Assembly: GCF_022810305.1 (NCBI RefSeq)
Contig: NZ_JALGQH010000022.1
Coordinates: 1-64,000, forward strand
Reading direction: 5' to 3'
DNA: 64,000 bases
Origin: Rhodococcus sp. ARC_M6
GTDB lineage: Bacteria; Actinomycetota; Actinomycetes; Mycobacteriales; Mycobacteriaceae
Shown piece by piece: positions 17,640 to 25,638 of this stretch. Every line of letters begins with the position of its first letter. Position 1 is the stretch's first letter. The notes below the pieces were generated by a model that saw nothing but the letters and a program-made list of their open reading frames with translations, was not told the DNA's origin and did not search any database. The translations under genes and the position numbers were made by a program.

Positions 17640-18023
17640 ATGAAGCGGGTTTGTGTGGCAACCGCTGCACTATTTCTGTCGATATTCGCGTTGGGCGGGT
17701 GCGGTGACACCAGTAGCGGCTCGACTGAAATTCAGTCCGTGTCGATTGTGGAAGCGAACGGGATGGACAGTGCGGCGGCGCCGACGATCAGCATCAACGG
17801 TTTCGAATACCAGACACCGGACTCCGTCGAAGCTAGCCAGGTTGTCGCGGTCCGCAACAACAGCAGCGCCCAGCATTCCGTAACCTCGGATATGTCCGGG
17901 CTGTTTTCCGTCACGGTTAACGAGAACGATTCCGGATCTTTCAGGGCACCTGCTGAATCCGGGTCATACGCCTTTCACTGCATCTATCACTCGAACATGA
18001 ATGGGACATTGAACGTGAAGTGA
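17640..18023 (+). CDS. Cupredoxin-domain lipoprotein
   Basis: The product has 127 residues. The ATG at 17640 follows AGGAGG with 8 bases of spacing. A lipoprotein signal ends in the lipobox ALGGC (C at about 31), so the protein should be anchored on the outer face of the membrane. The last 80 residues form a plastocyanin/azurin-like fold with plausible type-1 copper ligands: H in SSAQHSV and the cluster C-x2-H-x3-M in FHCIYHSNMNG. Small copper lipoproteins of this type serve in electron transfer or copper handling. No other copper gene is adjacent. Confidence 0.75.
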   Translation: MKRVCVATAALFLSIFALGGCGDTSSGSTEIQSVSIVEANGMDSAAAPTISINGFEYQTPDSVEASQVVAVRNNSSAQHSVTSDMSGLFSVTVNENDSGSFRAPAESGSYAFHCIYHSNMNGTLNVK

Positions 18024-18044
18024 GGCAGGGATCCCCTTCTTTCT

Positions 18045-18095
18045 GCGCGAACGGTAGGCTCGTCGCCTTGGATACGCCGAAAGGTACGTTCGCTC
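18045..18095. repeat. Degenerate copy of a hairpin repeat, possible terminator
   Basis: The stretch CGCCTTGGAT, then a variable base, then CGCCGAA and a GTTCGCTC end match the right half of the perfect hairpin at 27945-27995, with 18 of 21 bases identical in the right arm. The left arm has decayed, so only the outer stem (GCGAACG) and part of the inner stem can still pair. It lies just downstream of the cupredoxin gene. No gene is visible from here to 18278. Confidence 0.5.
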
Positions 18096-18278
18096 GCAAA
18101 GAGTGAGCAGGTCCGGATCGGTGGATGTCAAGCGGTCCATTTCTTCGCCGCCGTCGCAGCGGCACAGTGACACCATGATCGATGTGGGGGTTCGGTGAAG
18201 AACCCGCCACATCGCCCCGGAATCGGCCCAGCGCGAAAGAGTCTCGCGATCATTCTCTCCGCCATCGGCACTCCTGAC

Positions 18279-19472
18279 TCAGGCGTTTGCCCAGCTGTCC
18301 GGTCCGAAGACCTCGTAGTGGATATTCTGCGCCGGAATGTCACGTGCGATCAAGGATTTGCGCATCGACAGCATGAACGGCATCGGCCCGCACAGGAAGG
18401 CCTGCGTATCGGGGTCGAGTTCGATGTCGCGGAGATCCGCTCGCCCTTCGCTGACAGCCTCGCGCGATGAGTGCACTCCCAAGTCCTCGTACCAGCGATG
18501 CAACTTCGCTGCCGGAATCTTGTCGACGAGTGCACTCAGTTCGGTTCGGTGTGCATGATCGGCGATGGACCGATCGGCGTGAATGACCGAGACGGAGCGC
18601 GTTGCGCCGGTGTCGGCGAGATGATTGAGCATGCCGATCATCGGAGTGCATCCAATGCCGGCGGATGCGAGCAGTAGCGGCGAATTGTCGTCGGGCATCG
18701 TGAGATCGCCGAAAGGTGTGGTGACGGACAGGGTGTCACCCTCGAAGACGTTGCTGTAGAGGAAGTTCGATACCTCGCCGTCGAATTCTCCGAAGATTCG
18801 CTTGACGCTGATCCGCCAATCGGAACTGCTGGGCGTCGAGCACAGGCTGTACTGGCGTATTTGACGAGCGCCGTCGGCCAAGACGACACCAACCGAAAGA
18901 TATTGTCCGGGAGCAAAAGTTGGAAGTTCAGTGCCGTCGGTCGAGGCTAGTGTCAGCGACACGGTATCGGCGGACTGTAGTACGCGTTCGGTGATTCGAA
19001 CTGTGCGCCACACGTCACCCGGCTCGACGCCGGCCAATTCGTAGAGACCACGTTCCATCGAGATCAGTGTTTCTGCCATCAGCCAGTAGACCTCATCCCA
19101 AGCGGTGGCGACCTCGGGAGTTATTGCCTCGCCGAGTATTTCGACAATTGCCGCGAAGAGATGCTCATGGACGACAGCGTACTGATCAGGTGTAATGCCG
19201 AGTGATGCATGCTTGTGTGCGATGCGGGACAGGATGAGATCTACCTTGTCCTGATCGGGTTCGATTTGCAGCGTAGCGAAGGCGGCGATTGCACCGGCGA
19301 GAGCCTTTTGCTGTTCGCCTTGCTTCTGGTTGGCGCGATTGAACAGATCGCGCTCGAGTTCCGGGTGGGCTGTCAACATTCGCTCGTAGAACCGGGACGT
19401 GATGTCTCCGATGGCGGCGCCGACCACGGGGAGGGTGGCGCGAATGACCTCGGTTGACTGTGGGGAAAGCAT
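18279..19472 (-). CDS. hmp: Flavohemoglobin, nitric oxide dioxygenase
   Basis: The product has 397 residues, the usual length for Hmp. Residues 1-140 are a globin with the proximal histidine in RIAHKHASLGI (about 85). Residues 150-260 are a FAD-binding ferredoxin-reductase domain (RQYSLCS). Residues 265-395 are the NAD-binding domain (LLASAGIGCTPM and FLCGPMPFM). The enzyme oxidises NO to nitrate with O2 and NADH in the cytoplasm. It sits 33 bp downstream of an NsrR-type gene on the same strand, the expected operon for NO-responsive control. Confidence 0.92.
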   Translation of the reverse strand: MLSPQSTEVIRATLPVVGAAIGDITSRFYERMLTAHPELERDLFNRANQKQGEQQKALAGAIAAFATLQIEPDQDKVDLILSRIAHKHASLGITPDQYAVVHEHLFAAIVEILGEAITPEVATAWDEVYWLMAETLISMERGLYELAGVEPGDVWRTVRITERVLQSADTVSLTLASTDGTELPTFAPGQYLSVGVVLADGARQIRQYSLCSTPSSSDWRISVKRIFGEFDGEVSNFLYSNVFEGDTLSVTTPFGDLTMPDDNSPLLLASAGIGCTPMIGMLNHLADTGATRSVSVIHADRSIADHAHRTELSALVDKIPAAKLHRWYEDLGVHSSREAVSEGRADLRDIELDPDTQAFLCGPMPFMLSMRKSLIARDIPAQNIHYEVFGPDSWANA

Positions 19473-19505
19473 GAGATGCTCCGTTCGGTCGAGATTCGTT
19501 GGTGT

Positions 19506-19955
19506 TCAGCCTGCTTCGTTACTCTGAGTGGTGAGACGAAGGAGAACGGTCTTGGACGGCTGGCGTGTCACGTCTGCGATCGTGACACCGTCGAGTGAGG
19601 TGAAGAACGCTTCTTGCGCGTCGTGCAATGCGCTGCGAAGAAGGCATCCGCCGCGCAGGGGGCACGGCTTGTTGCCTTCACAGTCGACGACCTCGCCGGG
19701 CCCCTCGAGGCGCCTGGCGAGCCATCCGATGGTGGCGGTGCGGCCGAGTTCGGTGATGGAGAGTCCACCGCTGCGGCCACGTTTGGTATTGACGATGCCC
19801 AGTTCGCCGAGGCGCGTAACAACCTTGGTTGTGTGGGCGTAGGACACATTGAGCTGCTGGGCAATCAGCCGGGTGCTGGGGGAGGCGTCAGCGTCGAGTA
19901 CGGCTAGCCGCATGACGACGCGCAACCCCAGATCGGTGAACTGCGTCAGTTGCAT
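19506..19955 (-). CDS. nsrR: NsrR, Rrf2-family nitric-oxide-sensing [Fe-S] repressor
   Basis: The product has 149 residues. It is an Rrf2 winged-helix protein beginning MQLTQFTDLGLRV, with the cysteine cluster C92-x5-C98-x5-C104 (DCEGNKPCPLRGGC). In Streptomyces NsrR three cysteines at this spacing plus Asp8 bind a [4Fe-4S] cluster, and Asp8 is present here. NO destroys the cluster and releases repression. It is followed directly by hmp. The 53 bp between galK and this gene are AT-rich for this genome (AATTCGCATCTAAAAT), so a separate promoter and operator there is likely, though I cannot define the operator exactly. Confidence 0.88.
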   Translation of the reverse strand: MQLTQFTDLGLRVVMRLAVLDADASPSTRLIAQQLNVSYAHTTKVVTRLGELGIVNTKRGRSGGLSITELGRTATIGWLARRLEGPGEVVDCEGNKPCPLRGGCLLRSALHDAQEAFFTSLDGVTIADVTRQPSKTVLLRLTTQSNEAG

Positions 19956-20008
19956 ATCTCGAACCTACATAATTCGCATCTAAAATGACTATTAATGTGA
20001 GGTGGCTC

Positions 20009-21127
20009 TCAGTCCCGGTGGGCGGGGCCCGATGGCGTCGCGTGAAAAAATCGCGGCACAGGCAATGACCTGCGAGTATAGGCGTCTACTACGTTTTGTC
20101 GTATATTTCGGAATTTACCAACGGGGGCGAGCGCGATGGCGCTTCCGCCGAACCCGCCGCCGGTCATTCTGGCGCCCACGGCGCCGCCCAGGCGCGCGGC
20201 TTCGACCGCGGCGTCGAGTTCGGGGCAGGAGACTTCGAAGTCGTCACGCAATGAAGCGTGAGAACTGTCGAGGAGCGGGCCGATCTCACTCACCCGGTTC
20301 TCACGCAAGAGCTTCCCGACGCCTCGCACCCGCTCGTTTTCGGAGACGACGTGGCGTGCCCGGGACCGAAGGACTGCGTCGTCCAGTGATTCGACCTGGT
20401 CGAGGGTTGCCTCGCGCAAACTACTGACGCCGAGGAAATGCGCTGCGTCGGCGCACTGGGCTCGGCGCACTCCGTATTGACCGTCGGCGAGGGAATGTTT
20501 GACCCCGGTGTCGATGACGATGAGTTCGAAACCGGTGGATGGTAGGTCGAATGGGATGTGCTCGGTGGAGTTGTCTCGGCAGTCGAGGAGAAGTGCTGTT
20601 GCGGGCCGGGCGAAGAGTGCGATGGTCTGGTCCATCCCGCCGGTGGGGGCTCCGACCCCTTCGTTTTCGGCACGGATACAGGCTTCTGCGAGTTGATGGC
20701 GGGAGAAGGGATTTCCGTGAAGTTCGTTGACAGTCAATGCTACTGAGCAGGTGAGTGCCGCGGAGCTGGAGAGTCCGGCGCCTACGGGTACTGAAGAGTC
20801 GAGGTAGAGATCGATGCCGATGTTGTCGAATCCGAGTGCCCACAGAACTGCTGTGGGATAGGCAGCCCAGCTGTGTCCGATTGTGCCGCAATCACCTTCG
20901 TGGGCGGTTGCGGATTGCTGGCTGTGGATCCGCACCAGGTTGTCGGCGCGTAGTGCGGCGGCAACGTAGGTGCGGTGTTCGAGGGCTATGGGTAGGCACA
21001 GTCCGGCGTTGTAATCGGTGTGTTCGCCGATCAAGTTGACGCGGCCGGGGGCCGACCAGGCGCCGGTCGGTTGGTAGCCGAAGGTCGAATAAAATGATTG
21101 TTGCACAGTACTTTTCAGTGAGTTCAC
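20009..21127 (-). CDS. galK: Galactokinase
   Basis: The product has 372 residues. It has the GHMP-kinase galactose signature GRVNLIGEHTDYNAG (about 28-42), the ATP-binding loop VPVGAGLSSSAA (about 113-124) and the C-terminal GGFGGSA motif. It phosphorylates galactose to galactose-1-phosphate. The GTG start at 21127 overlaps the galT stop (GTGA), showing translational coupling. No galE lies nearby, so the epimerase must be elsewhere. Confidence 0.93.
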   Translation of the reverse strand: MNSLKSTVQQSFYSTFGYQPTGAWSAPGRVNLIGEHTDYNAGLCLPIALEHRTYVAAALRADNLVRIHSQQSATAHEGDCGTIGHSWAAYPTAVLWALGFDNIGIDLYLDSSVPVGAGLSSSAALTCSVALTVNELHGNPFSRHQLAEACIRAENEGVGAPTGGMDQTIALFARPATALLLDCRDNSTEHIPFDLPSTGFELIVIDTGVKHSLADGQYGVRRAQCADAAHFLGVSSLREATLDQVESLDDAVLRSRARHVVSENERVRGVGKLLRENRVSEIGPLLDSSHASLRDDFEVSCPELDAAVEAARLGGAVGARMTGGGFGGSAIALAPVGKFRNIRQNVVDAYTRRSLPVPRFFHATPSGPAHRD

Positions 21128-22227
21128 AGTGCCAACTCCCTCAAGCGTGCGGCCACGTTTTCGGGCACGGCGTCATTGACCCATGCTCCCATTGCCGATT
21201 CGGATCCGGCGAGATATTTGAGTTTGCCAGGCGCCCGTAAGATCGAGAAAAGTTGTAGGTGAAGGCGACTCAGATGGCGATTGATTCGAACCGGCGCCTG
21301 ATGCCAGGCCGCGATGTAGGGAACTTGATCGACTTCCGGATAGAAGTGGTCGATGCGGCGCAGGAGATCCTGGTAGACCACTGCGAGTTCTGCGCGCTCA
21401 TCCGTGTTCAGTGCGGGGAGGTCCGGGACATCACGATGGGGAGCCAGGTGAATCTCGATCGGCCACCGTGCTGCTACGGGTACGTAGCCGGTCCAGTGTT
21501 CGCCGCTGTAGACGACGCGAGTGCCGGCGGCACGTTCGAAGTCGAGTACGTCGCGGAGCAGTGAGCGACCAGTGCGCTGAAAGTGCTTGTCGGCCTGTGC
21601 GGAAATGGCTTCCGTTCGGGGTGTCACATACGGATACGCATAGATCTGGCCGTGGGGGTGACGCAGAGTTACGCCGATCTCCTCGCCTCGATTCTCGAAG
21701 CAGAATACCTGCTCGACTCCCGGCAAAGCGGAAAGCTCTTCAGTTCGAGCTATCCATGCCGAGATGATCGTCTTCATGCGGGCGAGTGGGAGATCGCCTA
21801 CGGACGCAGTGTGATCGCTCGAAAAGCACAACACTTCACAGCGGCCGTCAGCGGGACGATCGAGCAGACCCAGACGCGTTCCGTTCGTGTCCGTCTCCGC
21901 GCCGAACGCGAAGCTGGGAAACCTGTTCTCGAACACTGCGACGTCGTACTGTGCTTCGGGTATCTCAGTGGCCGTGCCGGTTTCGCTGGTCGGGCACAGT
22001 GGACAGTCGGCGAGGGACGGTAGGTGTGTGCGGGTCATGCGATGTGACGCGATGGTGATCCACTCGCCTACGATCGCGTCGAAACGCATAGCCGAGTGAT
22101 GGGTGGCAGCCGGTAGCTCCCGCAGATCCGGGGCGTCATGTGCTCGATTGGTGCCGACGTCGTCGAAGTAGATGATCTCGCGGCCGTCGGCCAGCACTCG
22201 ACGGGCCTGGTGATGCGGTGAACTCAT
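21124..22227 (-). CDS. galT: Galactose-1-phosphate uridylyltransferase
   Basis: The product has 367 residues. The catalytic motif HPHGQIYAY carries the nucleophilic histidine of the HIT-like GalT family, and a zinc-binding CPLC pair sits near residue 75. It transfers UMP from UDP-glucose to galactose-1-phosphate. The start at 22227 overlaps the stop of the SMI1/KNR4 gene (ATGA) and follows GGAAG; the 5-codon extension to 22242 is less likely. It is the middle gene of a three-gene overlapping operon. Confidence 0.92.
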   Translation of the reverse strand: MSSPHHQARRVLADGREIIYFDDVGTNRAHDAPDLRELPAATHHSAMRFDAIVGEWITIASHRMTRTHLPSLADCPLCPTSETGTATEIPEAQYDVAVFENRFPSFAFGAETDTNGTRLGLLDRPADGRCEVLCFSSDHTASVGDLPLARMKTIISAWIARTEELSALPGVEQVFCFENRGEEIGVTLRHPHGQIYAYPYVTPRTEAISAQADKHFQRTGRSLLRDVLDFERAAGTRVVYSGEHWTGYVPVAARWPIEIHLAPHRDVPDLPALNTDERAELAVVYQDLLRRIDHFYPEVDQVPYIAAWHQAPVRINRHLSRLHLQLFSILRAPGKLKYLAGSESAMGAWVNDAVPENVAARLRELAL

Positions 22228-22850
22228 GCTTCGACTTCCCATTCCAAAACGCCTTTGCTTACAACGGGTTTCCAGACCCCGAGCACCGAACCCTCTTCGA
22301 GGGCGCTCGCGTGAGCCGCCAACATTACCGAGACGGAGGCCCAGATGGGGCCGCCGGTGTCCCGGGATTCCTGCGCGTACTCAGTGACGCAGTTGTGCAA
22401 TGCGCCCGCCCGAGTATCGACAAAGTAGTGATACTCGTCGAGGCCGGCAAACGGAAGGTAGGAAGGGATGAACATGCTTGCCGCAGTACCGGCTTCGTCG
22501 CCGTCACGCAGATCCATCTCGTCCTCGGCGTACAGTTCCACATTTTCGTAGATGGTTTCGTCCCACGCTTCGAGGAGGTTGAGTCGAATCTCTACGGCCA
22601 CGTCGATGGGATAAAGGAACTTGTCGGGCAGAACGCTGCCGAGAAACAACCCGGTGCGATCGTCATGCGTCACACTGCCGTTCTGTATGCGGTACAGATC
22701 TTTGAGTTCCGCGGGCCAATCGAAACCGGTGGACGCCTCGTATTCGGAGATAGTGTTCTCGGACAATCCCGGTTGCATCGCGGCAGCCGTCACCGGTGCG
22801 TGAGTACGGCACCAGGCAGTGATCCGGCTCCACTCGTGTGCAACGCTCAT
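22224..22850 (-). CDS. SMI1/KNR4-family protein
   Basis: The product has 208 residues from MSVAHEW. The pattern EYEASTGFDWPAELKDLYRIQNGS is the hallmark of the SMI1/KNR4 (SUKH) superfamily, followed by the usual acidic and aromatic segments (LEAWDETIYENV). SUKH proteins are immunity proteins in toxin systems or regulatory scaffolds. No toxin gene is visible here. Instead it is coupled to galT by an ATGA overlap, so it may simply travel with the galactose operon. An alternative start at 22874 is possible. Confidence 0.7.
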   Translation of the reverse strand: MSVAHEWSRITAWCRTHAPVTAAAMQPGLSENTISEYEASTGFDWPAELKDLYRIQNGSVTHDDRTGLFLGSVLPDKFLYPIDVAVEIRLNLLEAWDETIYENVELYAEDEMDLRDGDEAGTAASMFIPSYLPFAGLDEYHYFVDTRAGALHNCVTEYAQESRDTGGPIWASVSVMLAAHASALEEGSVLGVWKPVVSKGVLEWEVEA

Positions 22851-22870
22851 ACGCCTACGATACGTGCGCG

Positions 22871-23473
22871 TCACGACCCGTGAATCAGATACTGCAGCGT
22901 TTGCACCAGAATGGTGTCGGTCGAATCCGATCGGAGGTCAGCGATGCCTGAACGAAGGACCGACGAACCTTCGAGGACGCTCACCACTGTCTCGGCTCGC
23001 CCGCGGAGTGCGACGGAATCGAGGTCGGGCTGCGCGCGAGCGATAATGCGGTTCACGTGAGCGACATACTGCCGGTAGAAGTTTCGAACGACTGCGGCGA
23101 TCTCGGTATCGACAGAGGCAAGAGACCACACTTCGACGTACAGCCGGACAGTCGCCGGGTCCTCCTGCTCGGAGAGCAGAACGATGATGAGCCTTTCGGA
23201 ATCGGCCCGCGTGATCGGGGTATCGGACGCGGCCTCTGTCCAGGTGTCCGTCATCGCAGTGAGCCGTGCGAGCGAACGTTCGAGTGCGCGCGACATGATC
23301 GCGCGTATGAGATCTGCCCGGGTAGGGAAGTAATGTTGAAGATGGCCGACACGAACGCCCGCGGCAGCGGCAAAGTCACGCATCGCCGAGTGCGCATTGC
23401 CCGCAGTGATCAGGACTTCCTCGGCGGCGTCGAGAATCGCTGCCGTGCGGGCGGCTCCTTTCGAGAGTGTCAT
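22871..23473 (-). CDS. TetR family regulator of the adjacent reductase-like gene
   Basis: The product has 200 residues. The N-terminus (AAILDAAEEVLITAGNAHSAMRDFAAAAGVRVGHLQHYFPTRADL) is a TetR helix-turn-helix, and the rest is a TetR_C-like helical domain. The ATG at 23473 overlaps the stop of the upstream gene (ATGA), so it is the second gene of a two-gene operon whose promoter carries the 26-bp palindrome at 24526-24551. This suggests autoregulation of the operon. The extended frame to 23764 runs antisense to that gene and is not real. Confidence 0.85.
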   Translation of the reverse strand: MTLSKGAARTAAILDAAEEVLITAGNAHSAMRDFAAAAGVRVGHLQHYFPTRADLIRAIMSRALERSLARLTAMTDTWTEAASDTPITRADSERLIIVLLSEQEDPATVRLYVEVWSLASVDTEIAAVVRNFYRQYVAHVNRIIARAQPDLDSVALRGRAETVVSVLEGSSVLRSGIADLRSDSTDTILVQTLQYLIHGS

Positions 23474-24519
23474 GTCCGCAATACTGCCACTCCGTGTTTC
23501 TCGAGTTCTCCGATGATGCGTTCCGGATGCGGAACCGATTCGGGGAAAGCGACTCCGGGATGCATGTCGTTTCCGAGGACGCGTCGTAGTGCGAGGTATC
23601 CACCCACTGCTGTCAGGTGTGCTTGACCGTTCGGGTCGACCACTACTGCGCTCGAGGCGCCATGAGGCCCGGACACATCGATGCGGACTTGCGCGCTGCC
23701 GCCGGTGCCGGGTGAGTAGAGGAGCGCACGGCGTAGTGGCGTGAATTTGTTGCCGCGGCCCCATCGGAACAGTCCGGCCTTCTTGGCTGCGAGAAGAAGG
23801 TTTGTGGACACGTTCGAGCTGAATCCGATTCTGGTCGTCGCTGTTTGGACGTTCATGGTCATGGGAAATGTGAGCTGCTCGGGCGTGTCGATACGCGCAA
23901 CTTTAGTTCTGGATCCCGGAAATTCAACCCACGCGGTATCAGTCAGTGGGCTGACGGTGATCGGGTTGCCGCCCAGCATCACTTCGTAGTCCTGGCCGAG
24001 ACGGTCTATGAAGTCGACTGAATCGCGGCCGGCACGATCGTTGGTGTCGTAGCGGATCGAAATGGTGATCTCGTCGGCGCCGCCGAGTTCGTGAACCAGT
24101 GCTGCAGCAACAAGATTGGTTACTCCGCCCATCCATCCCGATGACAGGTAGACCGGACTGGTGGGCGCCAGGTGCCCTGTCAGAGTTGCTGCCCGGGCGA
24201 CCCTTCCGGTCCACCTGGTTATGTCGACGTACGGGACTCCGGCTTCTATGCATGCTCGCAGAACGCGGTCGTGTGGATCATTGACTGTCGAGACGACTGC
24301 GCGGACTGTGGCGTCGAAAGGCGTGGGGTCGCCGAGATCCCAGCGTCTTACCGAAACTCCGTGTGTTCTAGCGAGTTCGGCACCGCCAGCGGGATTGCGG
24401 CCGGCGAGCAGAATCGGAAATTTGGGCGCAGCAAGGTGTGTCAATGCGGTGCCGACGGTTCCGTACCCTCCGACGATCAGGATCGGTGCGTCGGATCTGT
24501 GGTGCAGGGAGTCGGTCAT
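23470..24519 (-). CDS. Saccharopine dehydrogenase-like NAD(P)-binding protein
   Basis: The product has 349 residues. A Rossmann fold begins ILIVGGYGTVGTAL, followed by LLAGRNP and AVVSTVNDPHDRVLRACIEAGVPYVDI, the pattern of saccharopine-dehydrogenase/reductase-like proteins. The C-terminal part (RRALLYSPGTGGSAQVRIDVSGPHG, then YLALRRVLGNDMHPGVAFPE) fits the same family. True saccharopine dehydrogenase activity is unlikely given the solitary context with a TetR gene. It is probably an oxidoreductase induced by the TetR ligand. The start at 24519 leaves the palindrome at 24526-24551 just upstream. Confidence 0.75.
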   Translation of the reverse strand: MTDSLHHRSDAPILIVGGYGTVGTALTHLAAPKFPILLAGRNPAGGAELARTHGVSVRRWDLGDPTPFDATVRAVVSTVNDPHDRVLRACIEAGVPYVDITRWTGRVARAATLTGHLAPTSPVYLSSGWMGGVTNLVAAALVHELGGADEITISIRYDTNDRAGRDSVDFIDRLGQDYEVMLGGNPITVSPLTDTAWVEFPGSRTKVARIDTPEQLTFPMTMNVQTATTRIGFSSNVSTNLLLAAKKAGLFRWGRGNKFTPLRRALLYSPGTGGSAQVRIDVSGPHGASSAVVVDPNGQAHLTAVGGYLALRRVLGNDMHPGVAFPESVPHPERIIGELEKHGVAVLRT

Positions 24520-24525
24520 GGCTGC

Positions 24526-24551
24526 CACTTTAGGTCAATTGACCTAAAGTG
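24526..24551. promoter_or_regulatory. Perfect 26-bp palindrome, TetR operator
   Basis: The half-site CACTTTAGGTCAA is followed immediately by its exact reverse complement. It lies 6 bp upstream of the oxidoreductase start at 24519, where bound repressor would block transcription. The obvious ligand is the TetR encoded by the second gene of the same operon. Confidence 0.85.
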
Positions 24552-24908
24552 TCGAGCGAGAGCAGTGTGGTCACCATTTGTGACCTTTGTGAGGGCGGTT
24601 TGAGTTGCTACTACGGGATACGCATCGCCAAACCTTTACTTCCGATTTGCGACAGATTGGAGAGTTGAGAGAAGCGGTAAATTCCTTTGTGCACCAGAGA
24701 GTTAGGTGATTTGCGACTACCGTCTACTTCCTTGTCGGCTGCGCTCGACGACGAAGGTCGCTGCGCTCGACGACGAAGGTCGCTGTGTTCGACTCGAACG
24801 GATATGCATCGCCCCATCGGTTGGGTAACAATCGGATCAAATGCGCGATATTCGAGTGTCTTGCCGATACCGTGGCGAGACATCCGACAATTCAGGGGAG
24901 TCAGCTTG
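24552..24908. other. Intergenic region with a tandem repeat
   Basis: These 357 bp between the divergent oxidoreductase and YdcF-like genes hold no convincing gene. They contain the 22-bp tandem repeat at 24738-24781 and the ribosome site (AGGGGAG near 24895) of the downstream gene. I see no recognisable riboswitch. Confidence 0.5.
24738..24781 (+). repeat. Tandem duplication of a 22-bp unit
   Basis: The unit GCTGCGCTCGACGACGAAGG plus TC occurs twice head to tail with no mismatch (24738-24759 and 24760-24781) and begins a third, broken copy (GCTGTGTTCGA). It has no spacer and is far too short for a CRISPR array. It probably arose by slippage. Confidence 0.8.
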
Positions 24909-25547
24909 ATGGTCAATGTGCGCACATCTGTGTTGAAGGGAATCGCTGCAGCAGCTTTGGTGGCAGCGGCAGGGGTGGGACTTTCGCCGGCAACGGCGAG
25001 TGCAGATATCACACCGATCACGGTGGTCAACGGTGTTCTTTCCGTCTTCGGGGGGTGTCAATCCACAGTTCGAGAGGTGGTTGTGGTGTGCACTGGCGCC
25101 GAGGCCTTGACGCGCCGGTCGCCACTGCTACTCGACCTCAACCCGGCGGGGACCAACATCGTCGTGCTTGGCGCCGGACTGTTCGACGACGGCACGATGC
25201 GTCCGATGCTGGTCGAGCGACTGCAGGCTGCGCTGGAGGTTGCGCGTCAATATCCAGCGGCGCCGATCATCACCAGCGGCGGTGCGCCCAAGTCCGGCAT
25301 TACCGAGGCCAAGGCGATGCGCGACTGGCTTGTTGCCAACGGTATCGATCCCGGAAGGATTACCGAGGAGGGCCGATCCGGGTCAACGGTCCAGAATGCG
25401 CAGAACACCGCGCAGATTCTGGCTGATCGCCGGGCGAGCGGTGTTGTCGTCGTCTCGAGTGCCAACCATGTCGAGCGGGCAATGATCGACTTCCGGATGG
25501 CAGTGGGAGGCGGCATTCCCGTCGCCGGCGTCATCGCTGCAACCTAG
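24909..25547 (+). CDS. Secreted YdcF/DUF218-like protein
   Basis: The product has 212 residues. The ATG at 24909 follows AGGGGAG at good spacing. A signal peptide (GIAAAALVAAAGVGLSPATASA, cleavage near residue 33) is followed by a DUF218-like fold: NIVVLGAGLFDDGTMRP, PIITSGGAPKSGITEAKAMRDW, ITEEGRSGSTVQNAQNTAQIL and VVVSSANHVERA. This matches the ElyC/SanA/YdcF family of envelope proteins implicated in cell-wall maintenance; the biochemical activity is not established. The extended frame to 24687 crosses the tandem repeat and is rejected. Confidence 0.75.
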   Translation: MVNVRTSVLKGIAAAALVAAAGVGLSPATASADITPITVVNGVLSVFGGCQSTVREVVVVCTGAEALTRRSPLLLDLNPAGTNIVVLGAGLFDDGTMRPMLVERLQAALEVARQYPAAPIITSGGAPKSGITEAKAMRDWLVANGIDPGRITEEGRSGSTVQNAQNTAQILADRRASGVVVVSSANHVERAMIDFRMAVGGGIPVAGVIAAT

Positions 25548-25580
25548 AGAGCCGCAACCCGAATCGCTCGCACTGGAACA

Positions 25581-25630
25581 AGCAAAGCTCCGCCCCAGGA
25601 CGCTCGAGTGTCCTGGGGCGGAGCTTTGCT
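25581..25630. terminator. Bidirectional terminator hairpin
   Basis: The 21-bp arms (25581-25601 starting AGCAAAGCTCCGCC, and 25610-25630 ending GGCGGAGCTTTGCT) are perfectly complementary with an 8-base loop. The hairpin lies between the convergent YdcF-like and exporter genes. It would serve both strands, although there is no long T run. Confidence 0.85.
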
Positions 25631-25638
25631 GTGGTTCG

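Noticed and set aside
22224-22850. Polymorphic-toxin immunity locus around the SMI1/KNR4 gene
   Set aside because: No toxin, secretion-domain or repeat-rich gene is adjacent. The gene is translationally coupled to galT instead.
24738-24781. Possible CRISPR array
   Set aside because: There are only two 22-bp copies in direct contact without spacers, and no cas genes are present anywhere in the window.
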